62,079 nt of DNA, from positions 1 through 62,079 of the forward strand of contig JAUCBJ010003609.1 of NCBI GenBank assembly GCA_032718475.1, given 5' to 3'. The notes beneath the pieces were generated by a model. That model ran no database searches and was not told where the DNA came from. It worked only from the letters and a program-made list of their open reading frames with translations. Positions within the stretch are counted from its first letter, which is position 1, and every line of letters begins with the position of its first letter. The stretch comes from Nemertoderma westbladi. Lineage: Eukaryota > Xenacoelomorpha > Nemertodermatida > Nemertodermatidae. The translations under genes and the position numbers were made by a program. This document shows, one piece after another, positions 13,401-24,060 of the stretch.

Positions 13401-14395
13401 ACAACACGTATACCTTGGTACACTACCTTGCTACACAACACCTATACCTTGGTACACTACCTTGCTACACAAAATGTATACCTTGGTACACTACCTTGCT
13501 ACACAACACGTATACCTTGGTACACTACCTTGCTACACAAAACGTATACCTTGGTACACTACCTTGCTACACAACACCTATACCTTGGTACACTACCTCG
13601 GTACACTACCTTGCTACACAACACGTATACTTTGGTACACTACCTTGCTACACAACACGTATACCTTGGAACACTACCTTGCTACACAACACGTATACCT
13701 TGGTACATTACCTTGCTACACAACACCTATACCTTGGTACACTACCTCGGTACACTACCTTGCTACACAACACGTATACCTTGGTACACTACCTTGCTAC
13801 ACAACACGTATACCTTGGAACACTACCTTGATACACAACACGTATACCTTGGTACACTACCTTGCTACACAAAACGTATACCTTGGTACACTACCTTGCT
13901 ACACAACACGTATACCTTGGAACACTACCTTGCTACACAACACGTATACCTTGGTACACTACCTTGCTACACAAAACGTATACCTTGGTACACTACCTTG
14001 CTACACAAAACGTATACCTTGGTACACTACCTTGCTACACAACACGTATACCTTGGTACACTACCTTGCTACACAACACGTATACCTTGGTACACTACCT
14101 TGCTACACAACACGTATACCTTGGTACACTACCTTGCTACACAACACATATACCTTGGTACACTACCTTGGTACACAACACGTATACCTTGGTACACTAC
14201 CTTGCTACACAACACGTATACCTTGGTACCTACCTTGCTCCAACACGTATACCTTGGTACACTACCTTGCTACACAACACCTATACCTTGGTACCTACTT
14301 GCTACACAACACGTATACCTTGGTACACTACCTTGCTACACAACACGTATACCTTGGTACACTACACTACCTTGATACACAACACATATACCTTG
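4421..14395. repeat. 34-bp minisatellite, about 290 tandem copies
   Basis: An almost uninterrupted tandem array with a 34-bp period. The unit is a dimer of two related parts: a 13-mer TACCTTGGTACAC and a 21-mer made of TACCTTGCTACAC plus AACACGTA. The first 13 bases of the two parts differ at one position. Unit variants (ACACGTATA to ACACCTATA, AAACGTATA or ACCCGTATA) are scattered, and many length changes equal loss or gain of the 13-mer or joining at the shared 13 bases (for example near 5521, 6121, 6477, 8447). The plus strand carries no stop codon in any frame, so very long open frames run through it (the longest about 3170 codons). They follow from the repeat composition and are not supported as genes. 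Minus-strand units carry TAG. The right edge decays over 14140-14470. Confidence 0.98.
9343..14150. repeat. Higher-order repeat inside the minisatellite (period 1881-1894 bp)
   Basis: Rare unit variants recur in the same order. GCTAAACAAAAC occurs at 9343, 11224 and 13118; GTATACGTATACC at 9423, 11304 and 13198; GTATACTTT at 9850, 11731 and 13625; AAAATGTATA at 9696, 11577 and 13471. Spacings are always 1881 then 1894 bases. The 13-base difference equals one 13-mer subunit. A related, less complete copy lies near 4500-5900, with the GCTAAACAAAAC variant at 5054 and AAAATGTATA at 5401. The intervening 5.9-8.0 kb is far more homogeneous. Confidence 0.9.
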
Positions 14396-14708
14396 AAAAT
14401 GTAACCAATGTATGGTACACAAAATGTATACCTTGAACCCATGTATACCTAGGATGTCTACCTTGGATAGCATTTAGCGTTACTTCGCTTATAAAACTTT
14501 TAGACTTGAGTATATTATTTATATATTTTGGCCAGATCTGGAAAGAGCTCAAAAAGACGATTCCAATGGTATATAATATATTGGGGTTCGGTAAGAAATA
14601 AAAAAATATATATTTAGCAACGCTTTGAGCCACGTTTATTGATCAACGACCTTATAAATTAAATAATTTTTGTTACATCCACATGGTATGATTTGATCTT
14701 TACCCGAC
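14396..14708. other. Degenerate satellite edge and gene-free DNA
   Basis: Decayed minisatellite units (ATGTATACCTTG, GTATACCTAGG) run to about 14470. The rest is AT-rich with nothing recognisable. If the downstream coding segment is an exon on the minus strand, this is the start of its intron. Confidence 0.5.
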
Positions 14709-14715
14709 ACTCACC
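14709..14715 (-). other. Candidate 5' splice donor
   Basis: Minus-strand G|GTGAGT with the intron beginning at 14714. It matches the metazoan donor consensus fully and lies inside the last codons of the Ser/Thr-rich frame. Confidence 0.5.
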
Positions 14716-16422
14716 TCTAGTATTCTGGGATCCAGTAACCCCAACGAGGATTCCTCCGTCGCTATACTGTCTTCAAATTCCGAGAGAAACGTTGGGAATT
14801 CTGGGAGACAAGAATCGTTGGAGTTATCCTCAAAATCCCAGAGAATTCCAACACCAGACGCGGTTGGTGCAGTATCCATGGCTACATCAGTATCCATGGT
14901 CACCGCATTGGGATTCACTGAACACAGATCTGACAATGTTGGCACAGAAATTATCGCCGAGGATGAAGAGATCTGCGATTCAGATAACTTAGTAAAGGTT
15001 TCTTCCACCACGATTGACGTCTTTGTTGCATTTAAAGGTCTCGAGATAATTTGTTCAACTGTAGTAGATGTCAGTAAATTATAATAAGTTTCTTTAACTG
15101 ATTCAACGGCCACAGAATTATTTATCTCTGGAGGCGAATCGCATACTAATTTATTAAAAGTTACTTCGCAGTAATGTGGAGGATCTATATGGGATTGAGT
15201 TAGTTTCTGTGGAGTTTCCATATGTTTATCGAATGTTGTGTTATTGGATTGGGGTGTTTCGAGATCTTTATTAAAAGTTTGTTCGCCTTGTAGAAGTTGC
15301 GTCTCTGTGTGTTTATTAAAAGTTTGTTCGCCTTGTAGAAGTTGCGTCTCTGTGTGTTTATTAAAAGTTTGTTCGCCTTGTAGAAGTTGTGTCTCTGTGT
15401 GTTTATTAAAAGTTTGTTCGCCTTGTAAAAGTTGCGTCTCTGTGTGTTTATTAAATGTTGGTAGCGACGTTTCAACCAGATTCGAAAACGTAACATCTCG
15501 GATCAAATCCTCAGAAGATTCCGGCGTTTTAATAAAAGTAAAATTAGTTTCAGGGGCAACCAGAGGAGTGCTTGTGAGGTAGGTTGGGTCAGTGTGACGT
15601 GGCCCGTCTGCCAGTCTGAGAGGACACGGTGTGGTGTACTTACTGGCCGTTCTATTGGTCAGGGGATTCGCGCCTTTGTCTGGCAATAAAGGGGAAATCT
15701 TTCCGGAGTTCGGACTCATGATATTATGTTTGGGGTCGTCTTGTGGGAGTTGGTAACCGGAGTGCCTGTTGTAGACATGCGAGTATAATAAAGTGGTGGA
15801 AGAATCAATGTCTGATGAAGTAGAAACCTTAGAAGGTTCTAATTGGAATGTATTATTATTAAGTTTATTAGTTGTATTGGTGTTTGTAGGCGATCCTACA
15901 GTAACGCTTGCGATATACGGAGGAGCAGCTTTTATGATATACGAGTTATTATTATTTATATTATAACTAATTACAGATGTATTTGATTGGGGTAAGAAAT
16001 CTGGTTGACTTGAATGTGAAGCAATAATAGAAGAAGAAAAAGTTGAGTCTTTCAACTCGTTTAATATATTTGTTATTGCGGATTCCCTGTTAGTTGTAGA
16101 GACGTTGTTATTGGCGAAACGCAATCGTGTGTCCTCGTTGGAGAGGGAAACACTGCTGTTGTTGGTTAAAGAGGTGCTACGGGTTGGGAGGGGGATGTGT
16201 GAGGAGGGAGAAGTTATATTGGATTCCTCTAAAGAGGAAATACAAGGAGGAATAATTGTTGTAGATTCGATAGAGTTACGGATGTCGGATTCCTCGGCAG
16301 AAACGGAATGTTTGACGGATGAAGAACTTGTGGTGCTACCTGTACCAGCTGCTCTGGTGGGGTCAGAGTTCTGTTTTGGTTTCTTCATTACGGGCAACAA
16401 ACTGCGACGAACTGGCAATTTG
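14715..16422 (-). CDS. Ser/Thr/Asn-rich protein, probable single coding exon
   Basis: Open for about 570 codons on the minus strand. The first ATG is at 16388, but the frame is open up to 16422, which is preceded by TTTATTTTCCAG, a good 3' splice acceptor. Near the other end the sequence GAG|GTGAGT is an ideal 5' splice donor, so the exon probably ends at 14715 after ...DPRILE rather than at the stop nine codons of sequence later. The protein is low in complexity, rich in Ser, Thr and Asn, with no signal peptide or membrane segment. Its middle holds four perfect 15-residue repeats (TFNKHTETQLLQGEQ) followed by weaker copies (TFNKDLETPQ, TFDKHMETPQ, TFNKLVCDSPP, TFTKLSESQ). The C terminus is acidic (WDFEDNSNDS...). 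No known domain is recognised. It could be part of a host gene whose next exon lies beyond the minisatellite, or ORF1 of an unknown transposon. Existence of a real coding segment is likely; function unknown. Confidence 0.5.
15267..15446 (-). repeat. 45-bp coding tandem repeat, four copies
   Basis: Copies start at 15267, 15312, 15357 and 15402, with a partial fifth at 15447. They encode the 15-residue repeats of the Ser/Thr-rich protein. The period is a multiple of three and the copies differ by only a few bases, so expansion kept the frame and is recent. Confidence 0.9.
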
Positions 16423-16435
16423 CTGGAAAATAAAA
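16423..16435 (-). other. Candidate 3' splice acceptor
   Basis: Minus-strand TTTTATTTTCCAG, a pyrimidine-rich tract ending in CAG, just ahead of the long open frame. Supports reading that frame as an internal exon. Confidence 0.45.
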
Positions 16436-16694
16436 TTATAAATAATTAGACCAACCGGTGCCGGTTGTAAATATTATCGACTTTACCAATATCGGCTCAA
16501 TGCAGTTTCCGGTACCCACACTTTTTCTTACTTGTACTGCAGTACTGTTGCTAACCACTTTCAGACAGTTACCGGTACACTGTCCTGTCATACTTTCATA
16601 GGCTATACCTATCATAACCATTTATTCTTGTAAAGATCAGAAGATGGTTTGGTTTATTATTTTGGTTAGGGTTAGTTGGTCAGGCTACAACCAT

Positions 16695-16801
16695 AATTAA
16701 AACTGTCATGTAACCCTAAGTAATAATCTAAGAATTTAGCCTTATGCCTTAAGGCACGCAGGGCCGTTATAATGGGTTAGGGTTACATGACAGTTTTAAT
16801 T
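16695..16801. repeat. Inverted repeat with perfect 25-bp arms (possible small MITE)
   Basis: Arms 16695-16719 and 16777-16801 are exact reverse complements (the right arm starts TTAGGGTTACATGAC), with a 57-bp spacer. This foldback structure is typical of a short MITE. No target duplication could be defined. Confidence 0.65.
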
Positions 16802-17015
16802 AGGGGTTGAGGCCGCCACTACTCTGCTACTGTAACCATCGAGTTTCATACAGTATATAAATCCGATGGCCGCCTGGGTACCCCAAACTGCAAACTGCAT
16901 ATTCCCCCAATATCAATCAACTTTCAAACAAATTAATAGCCACAAACACTAGTCTGCTAGTCTAGTTATATACTTATCTATCATACTACAGTAGGCCTAC
17001 TATACTACTGTACTA

Positions 17016-17043
17016 CCCCCCCCCCCCCCCCCCCCCCCCCCCC
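17016..17043. repeat. Poly-C tract (28 C)
   Basis: An uninterrupted run of C. Its true length is uncertain in any assembly. Confidence 0.9.
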
Positions 17044-17082
17044 AGGCATAGATAACGGCTGACGATGGACTATATCAGTATA

Positions 17083-18790
17083 TACAACCTGCGCTGCATC
17101 ATTGGGGAGAAACTGATCCATCATGCAGTTCCCCAGTCCACTGCTAGAGGGCCAAATACTCAAAATTTTTACCTTCGATATTTCGTATTTTATAATCGTT
17201 TTGATGTGACACCTGGCAATCATTATATTAATAATTAAGGTGCATAATACTAGCTCAGGCACATTTTCCATACAAAAACATGTAGTTTTAATCTCTGTTA
17301 AGAAATTTCAGATTATAACAGACTCAGCATATTATATGATGTTATCGACGCAGATTCCATTTTTGCCAAATCTAAGGCTGCCTGACTGGATTGTGAGATG
17401 GTTAGAGGGGTCTGGATCAAGCCTTTGCACGCCGGATAGAAATAATTATAGAACATAAGGGAACACACGAGAACACAGTTAGAACATAATTAGAATACAC
17501 CCCGAACATAGGCTAACACATGCACGCATTGCACACATTAATGCACGCCTGTAATATTGTTCTTCCAATGTGACTAAACAATTGTAGGATTCCTTATACA
17601 AGCAGCTACCTCATTTTGATTGATCTAGGATAAGTGACTTCACCTCTTCCATTGATGCATCCATAGGTCTATGTTTCATTTGACGACAAAAATTATTAGA
17701 GTTATTCTTCAAGGATCTTATAATTCTTAATACATCTCCAGATACCTTTTTATCAATTAGAGACAATATTAGGGGTGAGTACAAAATAAAGAACCAAGGC
17801 CCAATTAAGTAACCTGCATAATCTTGTAAAATGTGTTAACTTTCGTTTATTGTTTTGGTTCCGCCAACACGCTTCTGTAACCTGCTCCTTTACTAACTTG
17901 CTCCTTTAAATGGCAATGGGACTTAAAGCGACTTTACCTCTTTGTTTTGTACACTCTAGGGTCTTTGGTCTTAACATTAAAACTATAATTATTGCTAGCC
18001 CTAAAATTAGTTAGAATTAAAACCCAATAGCGCTCAAGGTCTACATTTGTAGACCAAAAGTAGGTGTTATAATTATTTATGTTGTTATGTTGTTACTCGA
18101 ACGGGTTTTTGAACAACACATTCGTAGCAAGAAATTGATGTATGCAAGCGCATACATCACTGAAACTGATCATTACACATCATCATTAAATAAATTTCCG
18201 TATTAAGAAAAAGAAAATGTCTTATACGAAGTAGAATCGAAAAATCTAAAATTTGTCTCTCCGGAGAAGCGCCATGCCCCTCTTGAAGCACCCCGTAAAA
18301 TGAACTCAATCTAACATTGGTGTATTTTCCTAGGAAGGCCATTTAATATATTTGTTTTAGGTTTTAGGGCCATATCTCCGTATTTCTAATTCAGGGAATA
18401 TTCTAAGGAAATCTTGATATCACACTTCAATTGGGATTTTGGTGGATATTATTTATTATATAATACAATAACTGCTGTAAACAACGGTATGGGAGGTATG
18501 AGGGGAGGGGGTTAACTATAATATGCTGAGCCTGATATAATCTGAAATTTACAGGTACAGAGATTATAAATGCACGTTTTTGAATGGAAAATGTGCCTGT
18601 GCTAGTATTATGCACCTTAATTATTACTATAATGATTGCCAGGTGTCACGTCAAAATGATTATAAAATATGAAATATCGAAGGTTTTAAATTTTGTGAAA
18701 TTTAAAACTGCATATAAAAAACTTAAAAATCTGCATAGGCCCTATGGATCAGTTTCTCCCCAATGATGCAGCGCAGGTTGTATTATAGTA
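17083..18790. repeat. Pair of long inverted repeats (about 260 bp arms)
   Basis: 17083-17340 recurs as a diverged reverse complement at about 18516-18790. Shared landmarks include CAACCTGCGCTGCATCATTG / CAATGATGCAGCGCAGGTTG, a GACACCTGGCAATCATTATA block and TTAAGGTGCATAATACTAG. The arms are about 1.17 kb apart. The layout would fit a foldback transposon or a chance pair of opposed copies of one dispersed repeat. 17341-18298 between them holds no recognisable gene. Confidence 0.7.
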
Positions 18791-19950
18791 TTGATTTCAC
18801 AAGTTTCAGCTTAACGTATCATAAATAACGAAACTGGAGGAGGATTTCACTTTACTATTATTACTTACTTTTATTATTAACTTATAAGGCAATGGGCAAA
18901 TGGCAAGGCAAGCAGTAGAAGCCACCTTTGCCTCACATCTCTGATTGTAATCCCAATTATCCTTCCCCCTGCCTTTTCCGTTTGACACATGTCTGTCTGC
19001 CAGTCTATTTCTGCCAATAGACATCAATAAAATTAATTTATGAATTTAGGGCCATATTTTATATTTTGATATTATAAAGGGGCCACTGTTAATAAATTTA
19101 ATATAATTAACTGTAGATTATGAACTCAATCTAACATGGGTGTATTTTCCTAGGAAGGCCATTTAATATATTTGTTTTAGGTTTTAGGGCCATTTCATAT
19201 CTCTGTATTTCTAATTCAGGGAATATTCTAAGGAAATCTTGATATCGCACTTCAATTGGGATTTTGGTGGATATTATTATTATATAATACAATAACTGCT
19301 GTAAACAACGGTGGGAGGTATGAGGGGAGGGGGTAACTATAATATGCTGAGCCTGATATAATTTGAAATTTACAGGTACTATAGTACTGATTTCACAAGT
19401 TTCAGCTTAACATATCATAAATAACGAAACTGGAAAAGGATTTCACTTTACGACCATAATAATTTAATGCCTTTTGTAAGCGGCTTACAAGCCACTTACG
19501 AACCGATTATTACTTACTTTTATTATTAACTTATAAGGCGATGGGCAAATGGCAAGGCAAGCAGTAGAAGCCACCTTTGCCTCACATCTCTGATTGTAAT
19601 CCCAATTATCCTTCCCCCTGCCTTTTCCGTTTGACACATGTCTGTCTGCCAGTCTATTTCTGCCAATAGACATCAATAAAATTAATTTATGAATTTAGGG
19701 CCATATTTTATATTTTGATATTATAAAGGGGCCACTGTTAATAAATTTAAAGTAATTAACTGTAGATTATCAACTCATCTAACATCGGGTGTATTTTCCT
19801 GGGAAGGCCATTTAATATATTTGTTTTAGGTTTTAGGGCCATTTCATATCTCTGTATTTCTAATTCAGGGCATATTCTAAGGAAATCTTGATATCGCACT
19901 TCACTTGGGATTTCACTTCACGATGGGCACTTCAGTGGATGTAGACCTAT
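18299..19950. repeat. Direct tandem duplication, three copies
   Basis: Blocks starting TGAACTCAATCTAACAT at about 18301, 19119 and (truncated) 19770 are nearly the same. A second shared block starting TTACTTACTTTTATTATTAA lies at about 18862 and 19511. The first copy is about 170 bases longer, because it contains the right arm of the inverted pair, which the second copy lacks. Short minus-strand frames starting MMSIGRNRLADRH occur in both copies, but nothing supports them as genes. Confidence 0.8.
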
Positions 19951-21048
19951 ATTTTTAATTATATGATACAATAACTGTTGTTAACAACGGTGGGACTGGG
20001 AAGTAACATCGGGGGGAGTAACATTGTGCCCGTGTGTGTCTGAGTCTGTATTCACAGAAATACTCAATATTCAAATCCCTTAACTTTTCCTAGAATTAAC
20101 ATACGTTTTTAATGACTAAATCTGAAACATTTTGAAATCTTAAACTATATTTGAAAGTTATTTTTTGTGGTACTAATTATCGTCTGGTGTGTTTAAAAAT
20201 GGCCGAACCAAATAATTAAAAAAATAGGCCACAAAATGGCACTCTGCTGTGGCCAAAAGTGCCTTTTTGTGCAAATGGTACTCTGAACAAGTGTCAACAT
20301 TTCTGAACAAATTTCAAATCATTCCAGAAAAAATCGGCGGAGAAATAGCCGATTTCATGACAAAATATAATTCTTAGTTAAAGGTGTTTAATATGTCGCT
20401 TCATTTCTAAATTTAATATGTAGTCTGCGAAAATAACAATATTACGATCCATCGGTAGTCTTATCTGCTTACATTTCATAATATCGATCTTACGATTTAT
20501 ATTTTCATTAACTTTTTTTATTTTCTGAATTTATTTACTATTTCTCACTGAAAGTGGACATGTTTATTGAATTTTAATAGCAGTAAAATGGCCTACTTTA
20601 GACCATGTACTTAAAAGGCCATTAAAAGGGATATGGCCCCTACAAAACAATGCCCCCTGCCCTAAAGGCCTGTTAACACGTGGCAACTTTTAGAGCAACT
20701 TTCTCGGCAACTAGCAATGTGTTTGGAGCAATTTAATTTAATCGCTGTTTAATGTTTACACGTGGCAACTTTACCAGCAACTTCACCAGCAAAGTGGCCG
20801 GAAACTTTTATAGCAACTTGGCTATTTTGACTGTAAAATAGTGGGTACTGGTTCAGTATGCATACACCTCTCACCAAATTAAATATTTACTAGCTAGTTT
20901 TTGATAATTTATTTTTTTTGAAATTTAGCCATTTTATTTTGAAAAAATTAATGTTCTAGAACAAATATTTTTTTAGACAAAGGCCTGGTTAGTATTTAAA
21001 AAGAACGGGATGGATATAATACGTATATAAAATGAATAAAATAACTTT
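19951..21048. other. Gene-free AT-rich DNA
   Basis: No coding segment is seen. ACACGTGGCAACTTT occurs twice (about 20676 and 20758), each copy followed by AGCAACTT words. This resembles transposon terminal sequence, but no partner end was found. Confidence 0.5.
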
Positions 21049-21051
21049 TTA

Positions 21052-22647
21052 GGCCGCGTTCACACTACCGAGTCAAAGTCAAAGTTAACCCTATTAAACC
21101 TGGGGGGGAGGGGCCAATATGACCCCCCCCCCCCGTGGTTTTTTTATTATAATTCTGAAACAAACGCAGTTGGGAATCTGAAATTTTATGACTTTTCCTA
21201 AAAATCTATTGTATACCTATATCCTATTCCTAATATCCTATTTTTTATTTACACCAGTTTTTTGGTCTTAGCAATTGGATGGAATTCATATAAATTGATT
21301 TAGAAATTTCAAACTTGTTTTTTTCGGCGGGTGCCAAATTTTGGTGCCATCACCAAATTTTGAAATATGTAATTTTGGAAATTGATTGTTTGAAACTTGT
21401 TTTTTACGCAATTGGGGTTTTTTGGGGTTCTGGTTTCGATGAAATATATACGAGTTGCACCAAGCGTATCAAACTTGTATTTTTCGGTGCTGTGTGCAAA
21501 TTTTGGTGCTAGCACGAAATTTTGGAAATCCATTTAATAGATAAAATTGCTTGTGACAATTTATTTCTTGCATTTTAGAGGTTTATGGCTGTTCTGAATT
21601 CAATGGAATATATAATTATCGAACTAGACATCTTAAACTTGTATTTTTCGGAAGTGGGTGCAAAATGTGGTGCTAGCACCAAATTTTGAAAACCATCAAA
21701 TATATCAATTGATTGTGCCATCTTGTTTCTTGCGTAATACGGGTTTGTTAGGGTTCTGAATTCAATGGAAAGTGTAAAAATTTCATAAGAGTTTTCAAAC
21801 TTGTATTTTTCGCCGGTGGGTGAAAATTGTTGTGCCAGCACCAAATTTTGGAAAATGAGTAAATTGATCAGTAGATAGTATCATCTTGTTTCTTGCGTTA
21901 TACGGGATTATGAGGGTCCTGAATCCGATGGAAAAACAGCACTGGACATCGCAAACTTGTACTTTTTGGTGATGGGTACGAAATTTGGTGCTAGCACCAA
22001 AATTTGTCAAATTACGCCGAAAAATACAAGTAGCAATGATCTGGCATATTTGAAATGTATTCCATTAGAATCAGCGCCCTAGAACACCTGAAAATGTGAT
22101 TTTATAGCATCATATAAGTGAATTAAAAATTTGTGTTCTAACTGAAAAGTGCTGGTTTCTTGTTTTTTCATTTTTTTCCTACGCAGAGAGGACTAAACAG
22201 CCATTTATGGTAATCATATCATTTTTAAATATTTTCCAATGTATTTTGCGCCCCAGAAAACCTATATTGAAAAACAATTAGCCGAAAAATGTAACTTTCA
22301 AATTTTGTGAAAATTGTGCACTACTTGTAATTTTGGTGCTGCAATATTACCACCCCAGTAAATTCAGACGTTTTCGTTAATATTTGTAGATTTTAGAGGG
22401 AAGGGTCAATATGACCCCCCCCCCCCCCCCCCCCCCCCGGTATTTGTACAGCATTTTATAGCCCGGTACTAATAGGGTTTTAAAAGACAAAATGTAAAAC
22501 ATATCACATGAAATTAATTTTTTCTAGAATGCTATTATGTATTATATTAGGCCTATATAATGTATTATTATTTATTATTGCTAGCTAGCTATATTTATTT
22601 TCTTTTGAATTTGACCTTGACTTTGACTCGGTAGTGTAAACGCGGTC
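21052..22647. mobile_element. PIF/Harbinger-like non-autonomous element (MITE)
   Basis: Termini are inverted repeats of about 30 bp: the left starts GGCCGCGTTCACACTACCGA, the right reverse complement starts GACCGCGTTTACACTACCGA, and both continue into GTCAAAGTCAA. They are flanked by a direct TTA (21049-21051 and 22648-22650). A 3-bp TWA target duplication with GGnCGCGTT-like ends is the known pattern of PIF/Harbinger elements. Just inside are poly-C runs (21123-21134 and 22415-22438), each preceded by CAATATGA. No transposase is encoded. The interior is filled by degenerate repeats of about 160 bp. Confidence 0.75.
21300..22015. repeat. About 160-bp degenerate tandem repeat inside the Harbinger-like element
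   Basis: Five copies of a module containing AAACTTGTATTTTTCGG and then AATTTTGGTGCTAGCACCAA begin near 21312, 21472, 21638, 21800 and 21955. The GGTGCTAGCACC part is itself palindromic. Copies are diverged, so the array is old. Confidence 0.75.
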
Positions 22648-22650
22648 TTA

Positions 22651-23460
22651 AAATTTTTGAAATTTTTCAATTAAATTATCATGATATCTAGTAAAATTTA
22701 TGGTAGCTAATAAATAATAAAAGCAATGATTAAAGTAATTTCAACAAGAAATTTTTTTTTTAATTTGTATTGTTTCACTAGCTAATAAAAAGTATTAGCT
22801 AACAGAAAATCAAAATTTCTAGCTACAATCTTACTGTCAAAATGTCAAATGTTCTAGAATAAAAACCTCATGATAAAAGCTATTTTTCAAAAGAAAAAAT
22901 TGGACTTCTGGATTTCTCTCACAAAAATACCGCTTTATCTAATACTGTTTAATTTAATTTGAATATATTTATAAAAACCTTTAAAAATGATTGTCCCATG
23001 CAATACAATATTCCATTGGAGCCACTAAAATTCAAAATGACCTCTATTGGACACTGTTCATAAAGGGCCACCAAAAAATGAAATGGCTCTTACAAGACAT
23101 TGTCCATTAGAGCCACTTAAATATGAAATATATTTCATATATATTAGGCAATTTTCCCTTAAAGCCATTCAAATCTGAAATGGCCCATATTGGATAGAGT
23201 CGCTTGAAGCCACTCAACTATAATGTGGCCCGATATTAGCCAATTTTTATTAAACGCCTTTGAAAAGGCAATGGCCCATGCAAGACCATGTTCCTTTTGA
23301 GCCACTAAAGTTCGAAATGGCCTTAATTAGTCACTGTTCATAAAGGGCCACTAAAAAATATAATGGTTCTTACAAGACAATGTCCCCTTGGAGCCACCCA
23401 AATGACAAATATTATTTAGATTATCTAAAAATAAAAAAAATAAAATGTTTGTTACAATAT
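22651..23460. other. Gene-free DNA with degenerate repeats
   Basis: From about 23010 to 23420, words such as GAGCCACTAAA and AAAGGGCCAC recur. A block around 23018-23110 is repeated at about 23299-23390. No coding segment is seen. Confidence 0.5.
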
Positions 23461-24060
23461 ATTTTGTTACATTATGTCAACTTAACAGCGTTCTGGTGAA
23501 TTACTCATAACGCTGCAAAGTACTACTTTGCAGCGTTGCGGCCTATAGGACGGAACGTTGCAAAGTAATCAATGACATGGAAACAACTTCAATTACCGTA
23601 TTCCAGAATGTATTATTTCCATTTATGTTACTGATTGCAGCTTTATTATCCAATTTGCAGTGACGGGACTAGCTACTGGATGTAAATAATTGTTTAACAT
23701 GTACTGTAATCCATTATGGCGAAACGTCCAATAGAAGACACTAAATTAACCAAAGAAAGTGACGACAGTGTTCAGTAAAACTGTACGGACACAGACGGTG
23801 AATAAGTTTGCTTCAGTCGACTATAGTCAAGATGGATTAATGATTTATCACATCCAAGCAGGAGATAACTTCCAATAAACTTTAATTAGATTTAAATGTA
23901 TAATTAATACTGTGTACCAGTGTACCTGTTAATAAATTTCACTTATATTCGATACATGATTACATGGTTACGAGTACATGATTAAAATGTATAAATGAGC
24001 AACCATAAAATCCTTTCTTCACAAACCGAACGCTGATAAGTTGACATAATGTAACAAAAT
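23461..24060. mobile_element. 600-bp element with 33-bp terminal inverted repeats (MITE-like)
   Basis: The left end (23461-23493, starting ATTTTGTTACATTATGTC) and the right end (24028-24060) are inverted copies with one mismatch in 33. No transposase is present, and a target duplication is not clear in the AT-rich flanks. Just inside the left end lies a perfect hairpin with 14-bp arms (AACGCTGCAAAGTA, 23509-23537). Confidence 0.65.

Larger units (their letters stand above)
16436..17082. other. Gene-free DNA with inverted repeat and poly-C
   Basis: AT-rich spacer with scattered ACCGGTA and AGGCCTA words. It contains the inverted repeat at 16695-16801 and the poly-C run at 17016-17043. No coding segment is supported. 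Confidence 0.6.

Noticed and set aside
4421-14395. CRISPR-like array of about 34-bp repeats
   Set aside because: There are no unique spacers, the repeats abut directly, and the context is eukaryotic.
4316-14436. Very long plus-strand open frames (up to about 3170 codons) in the minisatellite
   Set aside because: The 34-bp unit lacks plus-strand stops in every frame, so open frames are automatic. No start context, splice sites or other protein features were seen.
14367-14633. 88-codon minus-strand frame at the satellite edge
   Set aside because: It consists of decayed satellite and AT-rich spacer; no supporting signal.
18806-19676. Two similar short minus-strand frames starting MMSIGRNRLADRH
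   Set aside because: They are duplicated only because the surrounding DNA block is duplicated; no domain or splice signal was found.
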